Assembly (NCBI RefSeq): GCF_036231965.1
Contig: NZ_CP109499.1
Span: forward strand, 3,348,001 to 3,412,000
Origin: Streptomyces sp. NBC_01428
GTDB lineage: Bacteria > Actinomycetota > Actinomycetes > Streptomycetales > Streptomycetaceae
DNA: 64,000 bases
Direction: 5' to 3'
In this document: one piece after another, positions 1 through 9,805 of the stretch
Position numbering within the stretch: position 1 is the first letter of the stretch
Layout of the letters: each line of letters starts with the position of its first letter
Notes under the pieces: generated by a model
Seen by the model: the letters and a program-made list of their open reading frames with translations, nothing else
What the model was told of the DNA's origin: nothing
The model's database searches: none
Made by a program: the position numbers and the translations under genes

Positions 1-2978
1 GGCAGGCCTACGAGGACATCGTCCGCCGGGCCCGTGACGGCAAGCTGACGATGGACGACTTCTCCGGTGTCACGGTCTCGCTGACCAACCCCGGCGGCCT
101 CGGCACCGTCCACTCGGTGCCGCGCCTGATGCCCGCGCAGTCGGTCATCATGGGCGTCGGCTCCATGGACTACCCCGCGGAGTTCCAGGGCACCTCCCAG
201 GACACCCTGAACAAGCTCGGCATCTCGAAGGTCATGACGCTCACGTCGACCTACGACCACCGGGTCATCCAGGGCGCCGCCTCCGGCGAGTTCCTGCGGA
301 TCGTCGCGAACCTGCTCCTCGGCGAGCAGGGCTTCTACGACGACATCTTCGAGGCGCTGCGCATCCCCTACGAGCCGGTCCGCTGGCTCAAGGACATCGA
401 CGCCAGCCACGACGACGACGTCACGAAGGCCGCCCGTGTCTTCGAGCTGATCCACTCCTACCGGGTCCGCGGCCACGTCATGGCCGACACCGACCCGCTG
501 GAGTACCGCCAGCGCAAGCACCCCGACCTGGACATCACCGAGCACGGCCTCACCCTGTGGGACCTGGAGCGGGAATTCGCGGTCGGCGGCTTCGCCGGCA
601 AGTCCCTGATGAAGCTGCGCGACATCCTCGGCGTGCTGCGCGACTCGTACTGCCGCACCACCGGTGTCGAGTTCATGCACATCCAGGACCCGAAGCAGCG
701 CAAGTGGATCCAGGACCGCATCGAGCGCTCGCACTCCAAGCCGGAGCGCGAGGAGCAGCTGCGCATCCTGCGCCGGCTGAACGCCGCGGAGGCCTTCGAG
801 ACCTTCCTGCAGACGAAGTACGTCGGCCAGAAGCGCTTCTCCCTGGAGGGCGGCGAGTCCGTCATCCCGCTGCTCGACGCCGTCATCGACAGCGCCGCGG
901 AGTCCCGCCTGGACGAGGTCGTCATCGGCATGGCCCACCGCGGCCGGCTGAACGTCCTCGCGAACATCGTCGGCAAGTCGTACGCGCAGATCTTCCGCGA
1001 GTTCGAGGGCAACCTCGACCCGAAGTCGATGCACGGCTCCGGCGACGTCAAGTACCACCTGGGCGCCCACGGCACCTTCACGGGCCTCGACGGCGAGCAG
1101 ATCAAGGTCTCGCTGGCCGCGAACCCGTCCCACCTGGAGACGGTCGACCCGATCATCGAGGGCATCGTCCGCGCCCGCCAGGACATCATCAACAAGGGCG
1201 GCACGGACTTCACCGTCCTGCCGGTCGCCCTGCACGGTGACGCGGCCTTCGCCGGCCAGGGTGTGGTCGCCGAGACGCTCAACATGTCGCAGCTGCGCGG
1301 CTACCGCACGGGCGGCACGGTCCACATCGTCATCAACAACCAGGTCGGCTTCACCGCCGCCCCGGAGTCGTCGCGCTCCTCCATGTACGCCACCGACGTG
1401 GCCCGCATGATCGAGGCGCCGATCTTCCACGTGAACGGCGACGACCCCGAGGCCGTCGTCCGGGTCGCGCGGCTCGCGTTCGAGTTCCGTCAGGCGTTCA
1501 ACAAGGACGTCGTGATCGACCTCATCTGCTACCGCCGCCGCGGTCACAACGAGTCCGACAACCCGGCGTTCACGCAGCCCCTGATGTACGACCTGATCGA
1601 CAAGAAGCGCTCGGTGCGCAAGCTCTACACCGAGTCCCTCATCGGTCGCGGCGACATCACCCTCGAAGAGGCCGAGCAGGCGCTGCAGGACTTCCAGGGC
1701 CAGCTGGAGAAGGTCTTCACGGAGGTCCGGGAGGCCGTCGCCCAGGCGCCCGAGGCGCACACCCCGGACGTCCAGGCCGAGTTCCCGGTCGCCGTGCCCA
1801 CCGCGGTCTCCCAGGAGGTCGTGAAGCGGATCGCCGAGTCCCAGGTCAACATCCCGGACAACGTCACCGTGCACCCGCGGCTGCTCCCGCAGCTCCAGCG
1901 CCGTGCGGCGATGATCGAGGACGGCACGATCGACTGGGGCATGGGCGAGACCCTCGCCATCGGTTCGCTGCTCCTGGAGGGCACGCCGGTCCGGCTGTCC
2001 GGCCAGGACTCGCGCCGCGGCACCTTCGGCCAGCGCCACGCGGTGCTGATCGACCGGGTCACCGGCGAGGACTACACCCCGCTCCAGTACCTCTCGGACG
2101 AGCAGGCCCGCTACAACGTCTACGACTCGCTGCTCTCCGAGTACGCGGTCATGGGCTTCGAGTACGGCTACTCGCTGGCCCGCCCGGACGCGCTGGTCAT
2201 GTGGGAGGCGCAGTTCGGCGACTTCGTCAACGGCGCTCAGACGGTCGTCGACGAGTACATCTCGGCCGCCGAGCAGAAGTGGGGCCAGACGTCCGGCGTC
2301 ACCCTGCTGCTCCCGCACGGCTACGAGGGCCAGGGCCCGGACCACTCCTCGGCCCGGATCGAGCGCTTCCTCCAGCTGTGCGCGCAGAACAACATGACGG
2401 TCGCGCAGCCGACCCTCCCGTCGAACTACTTCCACCTCCTGCGGTGGCAGGTGCACAACCCGCACCACAAGCCGCTGGTGGTCTTCACCCCGAAGTCGAT
2501 GCTGCGTCTGAAGGCGGCGGCGTCGAAGGCGGAGGAGTTCACGACGGGCGAGTTCCGCCCGGTCATCGGCGACGACACGGTCGACGCGGCCGCCGTGCGC
2601 AAGGTCGTGTTCTGCGCCGGCAAGCTGTACTACGACCTGGAGGCCGAGCGGAAGAAGCGCGGCTCCACGGACACGGCGATCATCCGCATCGAGCGTCTGT
2701 ACCCGCTGCCGGGTGCCGAGCTCCAGGCGGAGATCGCCAAGTACCCGAACGCCGAGAAGTACCTGTGGGCCCAGGAGGAGCCGGCGAACCAGGGTGCCTG
2801 GCCGTTCATCGCGCTCAACCTGATCGACCACCTCGACCTCGCGGTCGGAGCGGACGTCCCGCACGGCGAGCGCCTGCGCCGCATCTCGCGTCCGCACTCC
2901 TCGTCGCCCGCCGTCGGTTCCGCGAAGCGGCACCAGGCGGAGCAGGAGCAGCTGGTGCGTGAGGTGTTCGAGGCCTAG
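1..2978 (+). CDS. kgd: 2-oxoglutarate dehydrogenase/decarboxylase (E2-E1 fusion), 5'-truncated by window edge
   Basis: This is the C-terminal part of the actinobacterial multifunctional 2-oxoglutarate dehydrogenase. It converts 2-oxoglutarate towards succinyl-CoA, or to succinate semialdehyde, in the TCA cycle. The reading frame is already open at base 3, so the start lies upstream; the family is about 1,270 residues and roughly 990 are present. The first part is an acyltransferase (E2) core with the TYDHRVIQG active-site signature near base 255. The rest is a thiamine-diphosphate E1 with [10 protein letters not shown] and INNQVGFT (bases 1230-1350) for cofactor and metal binding, followed by the transketolase-like pyrimidine and C-terminal domains. 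It ends at TAG and is followed by a strong hairpin. The assignment is secure; only the 5' end is missing. Confidence 0.96.
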   Translation, partial: QAYEDIVRRARDGKLTMDDFSGVTVSLTNPGGLGTVHSVPRLMPAQSVIMGVGSMDYPAEFQGTSQDTLNKLGISKVMTLTSTYDHRVIQGAASGEFLRIVANLLLGEQGFYDDIFEALRIPYEPVRWLKDIDASHDDDVTKAARVFELIHSYRVRGHVMADTDPLEYRQRKHPDLDITEHGLTLWDLEREFAVGGFAGKSLMKLRDILGVLRDSYCRTTGVEFMHIQDPKQRKWIQDRIERSHSKPEREEQLRILRRLNAAEAFETFLQTKYVGQKRFSLEGGESVIPLLDAVIDSAAESRLDEVVIGMAHRGRLNVLANIVGKSYAQIFREFEGNLDPKSMHGSGDVKYHLGAHGTFTGLDGEQIKVSLAANPSHLETVDPIIEGIVRARQDIINKGGTDFTVLPVALHGDAAFAGQGVVAETLNMSQLRGYRTGGTVHIVINNQVGFTAAPESSRSSMYATDVARMIEAPIFHVNGDDPEAVVRVARLAFEFRQAFNKDVVIDLICYRRRGHNESDNPAFTQPLMYDLIDKKRSVRKLYTESLIGRGDITLEEAEQALQDFQGQLEKVFTEVREAVAQAPEAHTPDVQAEFPVAVPTAVSQEVVKRIAESQVNIPDNVTVHPRLLPQLQRRAAMIEDGTIDWGMGETLAIGSLLLEGTPVRLSGQDSRRGTFGQRHAVLIDRVTGEDYTPLQYLSDEQARYNVYDSLLSEYAVMGFEYGYSLARPDALVMWEAQFGDFVNGAQTVVDEYISAAEQKWGQTSGVTLLLPHGYEGQGPDHSSARIERFLQLCAQNNMTVAQPTLPSNYFHLLRWQVHNPHHKPLVVFTPKSMLRLKAAASKAEEFTTGEFRPVIGDDTVDAAAVRKVVFCAGKLYYDLEAERKKRGSTDTAIIRIERLYPLPGAELQAEIAKYPNAEKYLWAQEEPANQGAWPFIALNLIDHLDLAVGADVPHGERLRRISRPHSSSPAVGSAKRHQAEQEQLVREVFEA

Positions 2979-3010
2979 TCCTCGGCTCCCTCGTCACGGC
3001 CGTACGAACG

Positions 3011-3052
3011 AAGGGCCCGGCCCGAGTCCCTGTGGACTCGGGCCGGGCCCTT
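3011..3052. terminator. bidirectional terminator between kgd and the TIR/NB-ARC gene
   Basis: A perfect 19-bp inverted repeat (3011-3029 with 3034-3052) encloses a 4-base loop. AA/TT flanks give a short T run in each direction. It lies between convergent genes, so it can end both transcripts. Confidence 0.85.
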
Positions 3053-3101
3053 TCGTCGTTCGTCTCCCGGGGTCTCCCCGCGGGGGTGCGGGGTGCCGGG
3101 C

Positions 3102-6100
3102 TCAGGTGGACTGGGGCTCGAAGTCCCAGTGGGGCCGGTTGCGGGAGCGGGCGGAGATGGTGTGGACGTGCCGGGCGCCGAGGGTGGCGTCCAGGTCGGC
3201 CAGGGCCTCCTGTTCGACCTTCTCGGCCTCCTGGCGGTCCGCCATGCCACGCAGGTCCGCGGCGAGCGCGACGCGTGCGGAGAGGGTGAGCGGGTGGGTG
3301 CGGCCGAGGGTCTCGGTGGCTCGCGCGACCGTCTCCCGGCTCAGCTCCGTGGCCGGTTCGGGGCCGATGACGAGGTTGCGCAGGGCAGCGGCGTTCAGGG
3401 CGCAGCCGAGCGTCCAGGGGTGGTGCTCGCCCACGGCGGCCGTCATGTCGGCCAGCGCCTGCTCGACGACCTCGTGGGCCTGGTCCCACTCCCCCACGCC
3501 GCGCAGGATCAGGGCGTGGTTGGCGCGGGCGCCGACGATGAACGGGTGTCCCTCGGGGAGCATCACCTCGTACCGGGCGAGGACGGCCTCGCCGATCTCC
3601 CGGGCCTGGTCGATGTCGCCGTGCTCGCGGTAGAAGCAGCTCGTGCCGACGGCGAACCGCAGGGTCTGGGGGTCGGTCTCGCCGAGGACCCGCTCGCAGC
3701 GCTCCAGCACACTGGCGAACATGGGGCCCGCCGCGGTGCGGTCGCCGCTGCGGTACTGGCACAGGGCGAGGTTGTGCTCGGCGTCCAGGGTCTGCGGGTT
3801 GTCGCGGCCCATGACGTTGCGGTGCTCGCGGACGCTGGTGCGCTGGGCGGACTCGGCCTCCGCGTAGCGGCCGAGGAGACGCAGGTCCGTCGCGTAGGAG
3901 ATCTCCGAGTACAGCGTCCAGGGGTGCCGTCCGCGCAGCAGGAGGCGCCGGGACTCCAGGGTGCGCAGGTCGGCGTCGTGGGCCTCCTGGTAGCGGCCGA
4001 GGAGGCGGAAGGAGACGGCCAGGTTCTTCTGCGCGTTCAGGGTGCGGGAGTCCGCGTCGCCGAGGAGGTCGCGGTACAGCGCCAGCAGCCGTTCGGAGAG
4101 GCGCAGGGACTCGTCGTAGCGGCCGAGGCCCCGCAGGTCGGCGGCGAGTCCGCCGAGGGCCCGCAGATGGTCGAGGTCCTGCTCGCCGCGCTGCTCGTAC
4201 AGGTGCTCGACGGTGGCGCGTTCCAGGACCTCGGTGGCCTGGTAGTCGCCGGCGGCGCGGAGCAGGTTGGCGTAGTGGTAGGTCAGTTCCCACACGCGCG
4301 GGTGGTTGTCGCCGAGGAGCGGTTTCCAGGCCGCCAGGGCGCGCTCGCCGAGCTTGGTGCCGGCCCGGTACTCGCCGGAGATGTACATGTAGCGAAGGCA
4401 GTTGAAGACCAGCGACTGCACCGCGGGGTCCTTGCTCTGCAGGACGTCGGCGAACTTCAGGTGCGGGACGATCTCGGCGTAGCCGGGCCACAGGCGGGTG
4501 TCGGTGGGCCGCCGGGGGTCGGCGGCGGCCAGGGCGCGCCGGACGACGTCGACGAACTCGCGGCGGTCCTCGTCGGGCATGTCCTTGTGGACGATCTGGT
4601 GGACCATGCGGTGCAGGTAGAGCGACTCGCCGGAGGAGGCGGTCTCGTCGCCGGCCGCCTCGTGGGACTCCAGGCGGACGACGGAGTACTGGCGGAGCTG
4701 GTTGATCGCCCGGTTCCACAGCAGCGGGTCGTTGAGCAGGCCCGCGATCTGCTCGGGTAGCTGGTCGTGGGGCATCTCCTTGAGGAGGCGTACGGGGATG
4801 AAGCCGGGCGCGAAGAAGGTGCACAGGCGGAGCAGGTCGACGGACTCCGGGACGGTGTCGCGGAGTTTGTTGAGCAGTATCGACCAGGCGGTCTGGAAGG
4901 CGACCGGGAAGTCGGCGGAGATCTTGACGACGTCCTGGTCGATGCCGCCGTCGAGGAGGGCGATGTACTCCTCGACGGACAGGTCCGAGTCGTTGAGCCA
5001 GCCGGCCGTCTGGTCCAGCAGGAGGGGCAGGTCCTCCAGTGCCTCGGCGAGCTGGTCGGCCTCGGGTTCGGTGAGGCGGGGCGCGCGGCGGCGGATGAAG
5101 GCGACGGACTCGTCGCGGTCGTAGACCGGCACCTCCAGGAGCTTGCTGTTGTGCTCGCTCCACTCGGGGTTGCGCGAGGTGATCAGGACGTGTCCGGGGC
5201 CGGTGGGCACGAGGTCGTAGATCTGGTCGGGCTCGTCCGCGCCGTCCAGGATCAGCAGCCAGCGTCCGAAGGGTTCGCCGCGGCGCAGCGCATCGCGTAC
5301 GGCACGCAGCCGCTCGCCGTACTCGGCGCCGGTGCTCAGTCCCAACTGCGGTGCCAGTTCAGCCAGTCGGCGCCGGTAGGTGACCCGCTTCTCGGCGTTG
5401 ACCCACCACACGACGTCGTACTCGGAGCCGAAGCGGTAGACGTACTCGGCGGCGAGCTGGGTCTTGCCGACGCCGGACATGCCGTGCAGGGTGACGACGC
5501 CGGCGCCGGGCTCGGCGCCCTGGAGCAGGTGGTAGGCGTCGTTCAGGAGCGGCTCGCGGCCGGTGAAGCGGGTGTTGCGGCGGGGGACGCCGCCCCAGAC
5601 CTCGGGCATGGCGGCCGGATAGCGGGGGCCGCGGCGTGTGGTCTCGGTGGCTTCCGGCAGCGCGTCGGAGGGCAGGTCGAGGCGGTCGAGGACGCGGCGT
5701 TCGGCCTCGTCGGCGCCCATGTTGTTCAGGTCGACGGCGCCGAGCACGGCGGTGGCCGTCGGGACCGGGCTGGTGGTGACGGACACGGCGGCGAACCGGG
5801 ACGGGTCGGGGGCGACGACCTCGCGCAGCGCGGTGTTCCACTCCTCCTGGGTGCGCGGGCCGAGCTGGAAGTACCACTCGCTGACCACGATCAGGATCCG
5901 GCCCTGGGCGAGGGTCAGGTCGCGCAGCAGGTCGACGAGCGGAACCTCGGCCGGGGAGTCCCAGCGCTGGTAGACCACGCGATGGCCGCGCCGCTCCAGG
6001 CGGTCACCGATCCAGGCGGCCCAGGCCCGGTTGAACCCGGCGAAGCTGATCGTGACGGCCTGCTTCACGGCCCCCCTCTCGGCTGGCCGGACCGGCGTAC

Positions 6101-6113
6101 GAGCTCCAGACAT
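3102..6113 (-). CDS. FxsT-type TIR-like / NB-ARC / TPR protein
   Basis: A 1,003-residue STAND NTPase. Residues about 19-145 look like a TIR-type domain: they start TISFAGFNRAW and carry SEWYF...QEEW near residues 78-92, where TIR NADases keep their glutamate. An NB-ARC domain follows, with Walker A GMSGVGKT (211-218), Walker B LLILDGADE (about 286-294), a TSRN sensor and LPLLL. From about 560 to the end are roughly 42-residue TPR-type repeats like those of kinesin light chain. The architecture matches 'FxSxx-COOH system tetratricopeptide repeat protein' and parallels TIR-NLR immune receptors. ATG at 6113 has a GGGGAGG ribosome site seven bases upstream; an internal GTG at 6068 is an alternative. 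It lies downstream of the peptide-modification genes after a 196-base gap. Sensing and NAD cleavage are inference. Confidence 0.85.
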   Translation of the reverse strand: MSGARTPVRPAERGAVKQAVTISFAGFNRAWAAWIGDRLERRGHRVVYQRWDSPAEVPLVDLLRDLTLAQGRILIVVSEWYFQLGPRTQEEWNTALREVVAPDPSRFAAVSVTTSPVPTATAVLGAVDLNNMGADEAERRVLDRLDLPSDALPEATETTRRGPRYPAAMPEVWGGVPRRNTRFTGREPLLNDAYHLLQGAEPGAGVVTLHGMSGVGKTQLAAEYVYRFGSEYDVVWWVNAEKRVTYRRRLAELAPQLGLSTGAEYGERLRAVRDALRRGEPFGRWLLILDGADEPDQIYDLVPTGPGHVLITSRNPEWSEHNSKLLEVPVYDRDESVAFIRRRAPRLTEPEADQLAEALEDLPLLLDQTAGWLNDSDLSVEEYIALLDGGIDQDVVKISADFPVAFQTAWSILLNKLRDTVPESVDLLRLCTFFAPGFIPVRLLKEMPHDQLPEQIAGLLNDPLLWNRAINQLRQYSVVRLESHEAAGDETASSGESLYLHRMVHQIVHKDMPDEDRREFVDVVRRALAAADPRRPTDTRLWPGYAEIVPHLKFADVLQSKDPAVQSLVFNCLRYMYISGEYRAGTKLGERALAAWKPLLGDNHPRVWELTYHYANLLRAAGDYQATEVLERATVEHLYEQRGEQDLDHLRALGGLAADLRGLGRYDESLRLSERLLALYRDLLGDADSRTLNAQKNLAVSFRLLGRYQEAHDADLRTLESRRLLLRGRHPWTLYSEISYATDLRLLGRYAEAESAQRTSVREHRNVMGRDNPQTLDAEHNLALCQYRSGDRTAAGPMFASVLERCERVLGETDPQTLRFAVGTSCFYREHGDIDQAREIGEAVLARYEVMLPEGHPFIVGARANHALILRGVGEWDQAHEVVEQALADMTAAVGEHHPWTLGCALNAAALRNLVIGPEPATELSRETVARATETLGRTHPLTLSARVALAADLRGMADRQEAEKVEQEALADLDATLGARHVHTISARSRNRPHWDFEPQST

Positions 6114-6309
6114 GCAGCGGCCTCCCCGCGCGTGATTTTAGAACCGCCGCGAGGGCCTGCGATAGGGCGCCGACACGGCCTCCCGTCGCCTGCCCACGGT
6201 CCTGGGTCAAACGTGTTCAGCGACGATCTTGGCGCACGGAGGGTCCCGCGTCCGGGAAGCCGCGGCTTTCGGCGAGGATGGCTCGATCCGGCCGGTGGCG
6301 TGAAGGCGT
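6114..6309 (-). promoter_or_regulatory. 196-base gap upstream of the TIR/NB-ARC gene
   Basis: This spacer separates the HExxH gene from the TIR/NB-ARC gene. Read on the minus strand it contains TTCTAAAAT about 30 bases before the ATG, which is AT-rich for this genome and could be a -10 element. No convincing -35 is seen. The last gene may therefore be transcribed both by read-through and from its own promoter. Confidence 0.25.
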
Positions 6310-8025
6310 TCACCGGCCCGGCGTGTGCCGCTGTGCCCACAGGGTGCGGGCGGCCCGCACGTAGGCGGTGGCCCGTGCGGTCTGGCCGCGTGGCGCGGGC
6401 TGCTCGGCGAGCCGTTCGTACACCTCGACCATGCGGTCGACGAACTGGCGTCCCCGCGGGGTGAGATCGCCGGATCCGACGAGTGCGGGCAGGACGGCGC
6501 CGACCTGTTCCTGGTAGCGGGCGTGCCGGGCCCAGGCGGTGTCCCGCCGCCCGGGGTTGGGGGTGGCGAGCGCCGTGCGCTGGAAGAAGTCGGCCAGCGC
6601 GAGGTGCGAGTAGGCGCCCTGCAACAGGCCGTCGTACGGGCGGGGGTCGGGCCGCCAGGGCGCGAAGTGCCGTGCCTCGGAGCTTGCCTGATGGAGCGTC
6701 ACCATGGTGCTGAGCGCGGCGAGTTTGGTGTGCTGGATCTCGTGGACGAGGGTGGCGGCGAAGGCGGTGGCCGTCGCCGGGGTGCTGCTCAGGACGGCAC
6801 CGAAGGCCTCGCGGCGGGTGCCGCTGCAGCTTCCGGCCGGCCGGCCCGGCACCGTACCGGGGGGTGCGGAGAGGGGGACGAGGCAGCGCAGCAGGGCCGC
6901 CGCTTCCGTCAGGCGCCGCTCGCCGCCGAGCCCGAGTGCCGCCGCCGTGCCGGACCAGGCGTGCAGCCAGTGCTTGCGGTCGGCGTCGTCGAGGGTGACG
7001 GGACCGCTAAGGGTGTGTGCCCGGGGGCCGTCGCGCGCCGTCCGGTAGGGGTCGAGGTCGTCGAGCGGTACGGGCGCGGAGCCCGGCAGCAGCCCGGGCA
7101 GCGCGTACGCGGGGGTCCAGGCCGCCGCCTCCGACCAGGCGCCGACGCCGCTCTGCACGTGGACGACCACGTCGCCCTCGCCGGGTTGCCGGAAGGTCAG
7201 CCGTCCCCGCCGGTGCACGAGGCCCACCTCGGTGTCCCCGGGACGGCCGGTGCGCAGTGCGCCGAGCGAGGGCAGGGTGAGGACGCCGTCGCGGGCACGC
7301 AGGCGCACGGCGCAGGACACCCCGGCGCGGACGGCGGCCACGGCGGCGAGCGCCCCGAAGTGGGCGAGGGCGCGGGCCGGTTCGCGGGGGTCGCGCTCGG
7401 CGCCCGGGCCCGTCACGGTGTCGAGTGCGCGCAGGGCGTCACGGGCCCAGGGCCCGGTGAAGGGGTGCAGGATCAGGGACCGGACGCCGCTCGGGGGTGG
7501 GCCGGGGGGAACGGGGGCGGGGGCGTCGTGGCCGGTCCGGTGCGGGGTGCGGGTCGGCGACGGCGCGCGGTGCCCCGGGGCCCGACCCCTCTCGCCGCCC
7601 AGGGGCCGTCCGGCCGGGGACGGGGGCCCGCAGGCGTCCGCGTCGCGGGCGGGCCGTCCGGCCGCGTCCTCGGGGACGACACCGCCCGCCGGGCCGAACA
7701 CCCCGGTGAAGGCGCCCGGTTCCCTCGGACCGGCGCCGGGGACCGGACCTGCTTCGGGTCTCGCCCCGCCCGCCCGGCGCGTGCGGTAAGCGGCCCGTTC
7801 CAGGCGTTCCGCCTCCTCCAGCAGGGCCCAGTCCTCGTGCAGCCGGTCCAGTGCGGCGGCGGGCAGGACGCGCGGGCCGGCGGCCTCCGCGGCGTCGAGG
7901 ACCGCGCGGAGCAGGAGCAGCCGGCGGGTGTGCTGGTCGCGTACGAGCAGCCCGAGGGTCTCGGGACCGCCTTCGGTGCGGCCCAGTTCGGTCAGGGCCC
8001 GGTCCGGGACCGGCGGCAGGATCAC
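6310..8025 (-). CDS. HExxH peptide-modification protein (aKG-HExxH-type beta-hydroxylase family)
   Basis: A 571-residue protein with the metal-binding signature LVHEIQHTK (HEIQH at residues 428-432, bases 6730-6744). It is found next to FxsB-type radical SAM genes. Members of this group fused to radical SAM domains have been reported as alpha-ketoglutarate-dependent peptide beta-hydroxylases; here the enzyme is separate. The GTG start at 8025 overlaps the TGA of the radical SAM gene (GTGA) and has AAGGAGG just upstream, which argues for translational coupling. The frame stays open further upstream, but that part overlaps the radical SAM gene. Residues about 90-180 are Pro/Gly/Arg-rich and probably disordered. 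Hydroxylation of the neighbouring precursor peptide is inference. Confidence 0.8.
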   Translation of the reverse strand: MILPPVPDRALTELGRTEGGPETLGLLVRDQHTRRLLLLRAVLDAAEAAGPRVLPAAALDRLHEDWALLEEAERLERAAYRTRRAGGARPEAGPVPGAGPREPGAFTGVFGPAGGVVPEDAAGRPARDADACGPPSPAGRPLGGERGRAPGHRAPSPTRTPHRTGHDAPAPVPPGPPPSGVRSLILHPFTGPWARDALRALDTVTGPGAERDPREPARALAHFGALAAVAAVRAGVSCAVRLRARDGVLTLPSLGALRTGRPGDTEVGLVHRRGRLTFRQPGEGDVVVHVQSGVGAWSEAAAWTPAYALPGLLPGSAPVPLDDLDPYRTARDGPRAHTLSGPVTLDDADRKHWLHAWSGTAAALGLGGERRLTEAAALLRCLVPLSAPPGTVPGRPAGSCSGTRREAFGAVLSSTPATATAFAATLVHEIQHTKLAALSTMVTLHQASSEARHFAPWRPDPRPYDGLLQGAYSHLALADFFQRTALATPNPGRRDTAWARHARYQEQVGAVLPALVGSGDLTPRGRQFVDRMVEVYERLAEQPAPRGQTARATAYVRAARTLWAQRHTPGR

Positions 8026-9305
8026 GGGACGCCTCCTTCGGAAGCCGCGGGGACGGCCCCGGCCAGTCTCCGCGCGACGTGCCGGATGAAGCGCTGGAGG
8101 TCGGCGCAGTAGACGGACGGGTTGGCGAAGCCCCGTCCGGCGCGGTAGCGGTGGGCGTAGTGGCCGCCGCCGCAGACCGTGAGCAGCGGGCAGGCCCGGC
8201 ACTCCGCGGCGAGCGCGGCGGCGCCCGCCTGCCGGGCGGCGATCCCGGGGTGGCCGAGCGCCTCGTCGAAGCCGTGCCGGAAGACGTCGAGTCCGGTCTC
8301 CGCCGCCCCCGCGTAGCAGGACTTCAGGGAGTCGACCTGTTCGATGGAACCGTCGGTCTCCACGACGACGGCGTCGAACGGCGCGAGCCCGAGCGACTCG
8401 GTGGCGGCGGGCAGCCCGAGGAGCAGGGCGAGGCACTCCTCGAAGAGCCGGACGCGCGTCTCCCGCCGCCCGGCTCCCCACCAGCGGTCGAAGACCGTGC
8501 ACAGCCAGTCCCCGTACGGCGTCGCCCCGGCGGTCCAACGCAGAGGCGGCGCCGACCAGTTGCCGTGCGGGAGCAGCAGGTCGAGAGCGGGCGGCCGCAG
8601 TTCGAGCAGCGACTCGTACAGCTCCACCGGGTCGGTCGCGGGGTCCACGACGGTGAGGATTCCGGCGTACGCCCCCGGGTGGTGTGTCGCGACGAGGCGG
8701 GCGCCGCGGGTCGCCGCGGGCCAGGAGGGGCGTCCGGCGCGGTCGGTGCGCAGCGTGTTGTGCTCGGGCAGTCCGCCGTCCAGGCTGATGCCGACGCGGA
8801 TGCCGTGCCGGGCGAGGACGGCAAGACCGCGTTCGGTGAGCAGGGTGGCGTTGGTCTGGACGGTGGCGTGCACCGTGCAGTCGTCCGGGACCAGCCGGCG
8901 GACGCGGTCGGTGAACCGGGCGAGCGTGCCGGTGCCGGCGAGCAGCGGCTCGCCACCGTGCAGGACCAGGGACAGCGCCGTCGAACCGTGGGCGCGGGCG
9001 TGTTCGCCGATCCGTCGCGCGGTGCGTTCCAGAACGGCGGGCGGGGTGGCGGCGGGGCGGGCGCGCCAGCCGTGGTCCGGGCCCTCGTAGAGGTAGCAGT
9101 AGCGGCAGGCGAGGTTGCAGCGGCCGTGCATCTTGACGATGAACTGCCGGAAGGGAAAGGGCGGTTCACCGGTGCGGTCCGCCCGGTCCGGCGACGGGGC
9201 GGGGTCCGGTGGGCGGGAGGTCGCGGTGGCGCGCGGACCGGGATGTGGGGTGTCCCGGTGCGGGGTGGACGTCGTGGGGATCGCGGAGGTCACCTCGTCC
9301 GACAC
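8022..9305 (-). CDS. FxsB-like radical SAM/SPASM cyclophane-forming maturase
   Basis: A radical SAM enzyme of about 427 residues. The [4Fe-4S] motif is CNLACRYC (C63, C67, C70 from the chosen start), followed by YLYEG. LVLHGGEPLL is the GGE SAM-binding motif. The C-terminus has a SPASM-like cluster (SLKSCYAG, CRACPLLTVCGGGHYAHRY, YCADL). FxsB relatives join aromatic ring carbons to beta-carbons in three-residue cyclophanes of a small precursor. The start is uncertain: GTG at 9305 has a G-rich stretch upstream, while the frame stays open to 9407. Residues 1-50 are low-complexity. It sits between the precursor gene and the HExxH gene, overlapping the latter by four bases. Confidence 0.88.
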   Translation of the reverse strand: MSDEVTSAIPTTSTPHRDTPHPGPRATATSRPPDPAPSPDRADRTGEPPFPFRQFIVKMHGRCNLACRYCYLYEGPDHGWRARPAATPPAVLERTARRIGEHARAHGSTALSLVLHGGEPLLAGTGTLARFTDRVRRLVPDDCTVHATVQTNATLLTERGLAVLARHGIRVGISLDGGLPEHNTLRTDRAGRPSWPAATRGARLVATHHPGAYAGILTVVDPATDPVELYESLLELRPPALDLLLPHGNWSAPPLRWTAGATPYGDWLCTVFDRWWGAGRRETRVRLFEECLALLLGLPAATESLGLAPFDAVVVETDGSIEQVDSLKSCYAGAAETGLDVFRHGFDEALGHPGIAARQAGAAALAAECRACPLLTVCGGGHYAHRYRAGRGFANPSVYCADLQRFIRHVARRLAGAVPAASEGGVP

Positions 9306-9506
9306 TCCGGCACCCCCATGACGTACGGCCCCGCGGTTCCGCGGCGCGCACCGCGCCTCGGCCCCTGCCCGTACGGGGCGGCATTCCCGGGCGGGGCCCG
9401 GACACAAACGCGGCGCGTCGGAAGTTGTCCGGTTCAGCCACCGGAGCGGACCGGAACCGACGTCTTGCGCCGACCGTGCCGGCGTTCCCCTCGTCCGTAC
9501 CGTCCC

Positions 9507-9746
9507 TCAGAAGGAGTTGTTGAACCCCCAGAGGATCTCGCTGGGACGGGCGGCCCGTTCCCGCAGATCGGCCAGCACCTCGTCCAGCACCGGGTGCCGG
9601 ACGGCCCGCAGGCCCGCCAGGTCCAGTTCCAGCAGGTCGGGCAGCTCCCCCGCCTCCCACGGCTCCGGCGGGCCCGCCGGACCCGTCGGACCCGTCGGAC
9701 CGTCCCTCGTGACGTCCGCGTCCCGTGCTTCGTCCCGTACGCCCAT
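9507..9746 (-). CDS. FxsA-like RiPP precursor peptide (79 aa, C-terminal WGFNNSF)
   Basis: A small acidic peptide. Residues 1-30 are a Gly/Pro/Thr-rich spacer (GPTGPTGPAGPP). An amphipathic leader follows (ELPDLLELDLAGLRAVRHPVLDEVLADLRERA). The peptide ends in LWGFNNSF-COOH. ATG at 9746 has GGGGGA with a five-base spacer. The peptide sits directly upstream of a radical SAM enzyme and an HExxH enzyme, as in FxSxx-COOH systems, so it is the likely substrate. The last five residues are FNNSF: Asn stands at the position where the family motif has Ser, and Ser is displaced by one. Phe-Asn-Asn or Trp-Gly-Phe are the obvious three-residue cyclophane sites, by analogy only. Confidence 0.8.
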   Translation of the reverse strand: MGVRDEARDADVTRDGPTGPTGPAGPPEPWEAGELPDLLELDLAGLRAVRHPVLDEVLADLRERAARPSEILWGFNNSF

Positions 9747-9805
9747 GTCATCCCCCTGGGTCTCCCTGTCGCCACACCGGCGGTCGCCGGCGGGCACCTG
9801 CTCGT

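Noticed and set aside
2815..6464. Long open frames on the strand opposite the TIR/NB-ARC gene and in other frames
   Set aside because: They are Arg/Pro/Ala- or Gly/Val-rich, lack motifs and mirror the codon bias of the real gene. High-GC DNA routinely leaves such frames open.
8026..8538. N-terminal extension of the HExxH protein
   Set aside because: It lies out of frame over the radical SAM gene and is Arg-rich with no conserved motif. GTG at 8025 has a strong ribosome site.
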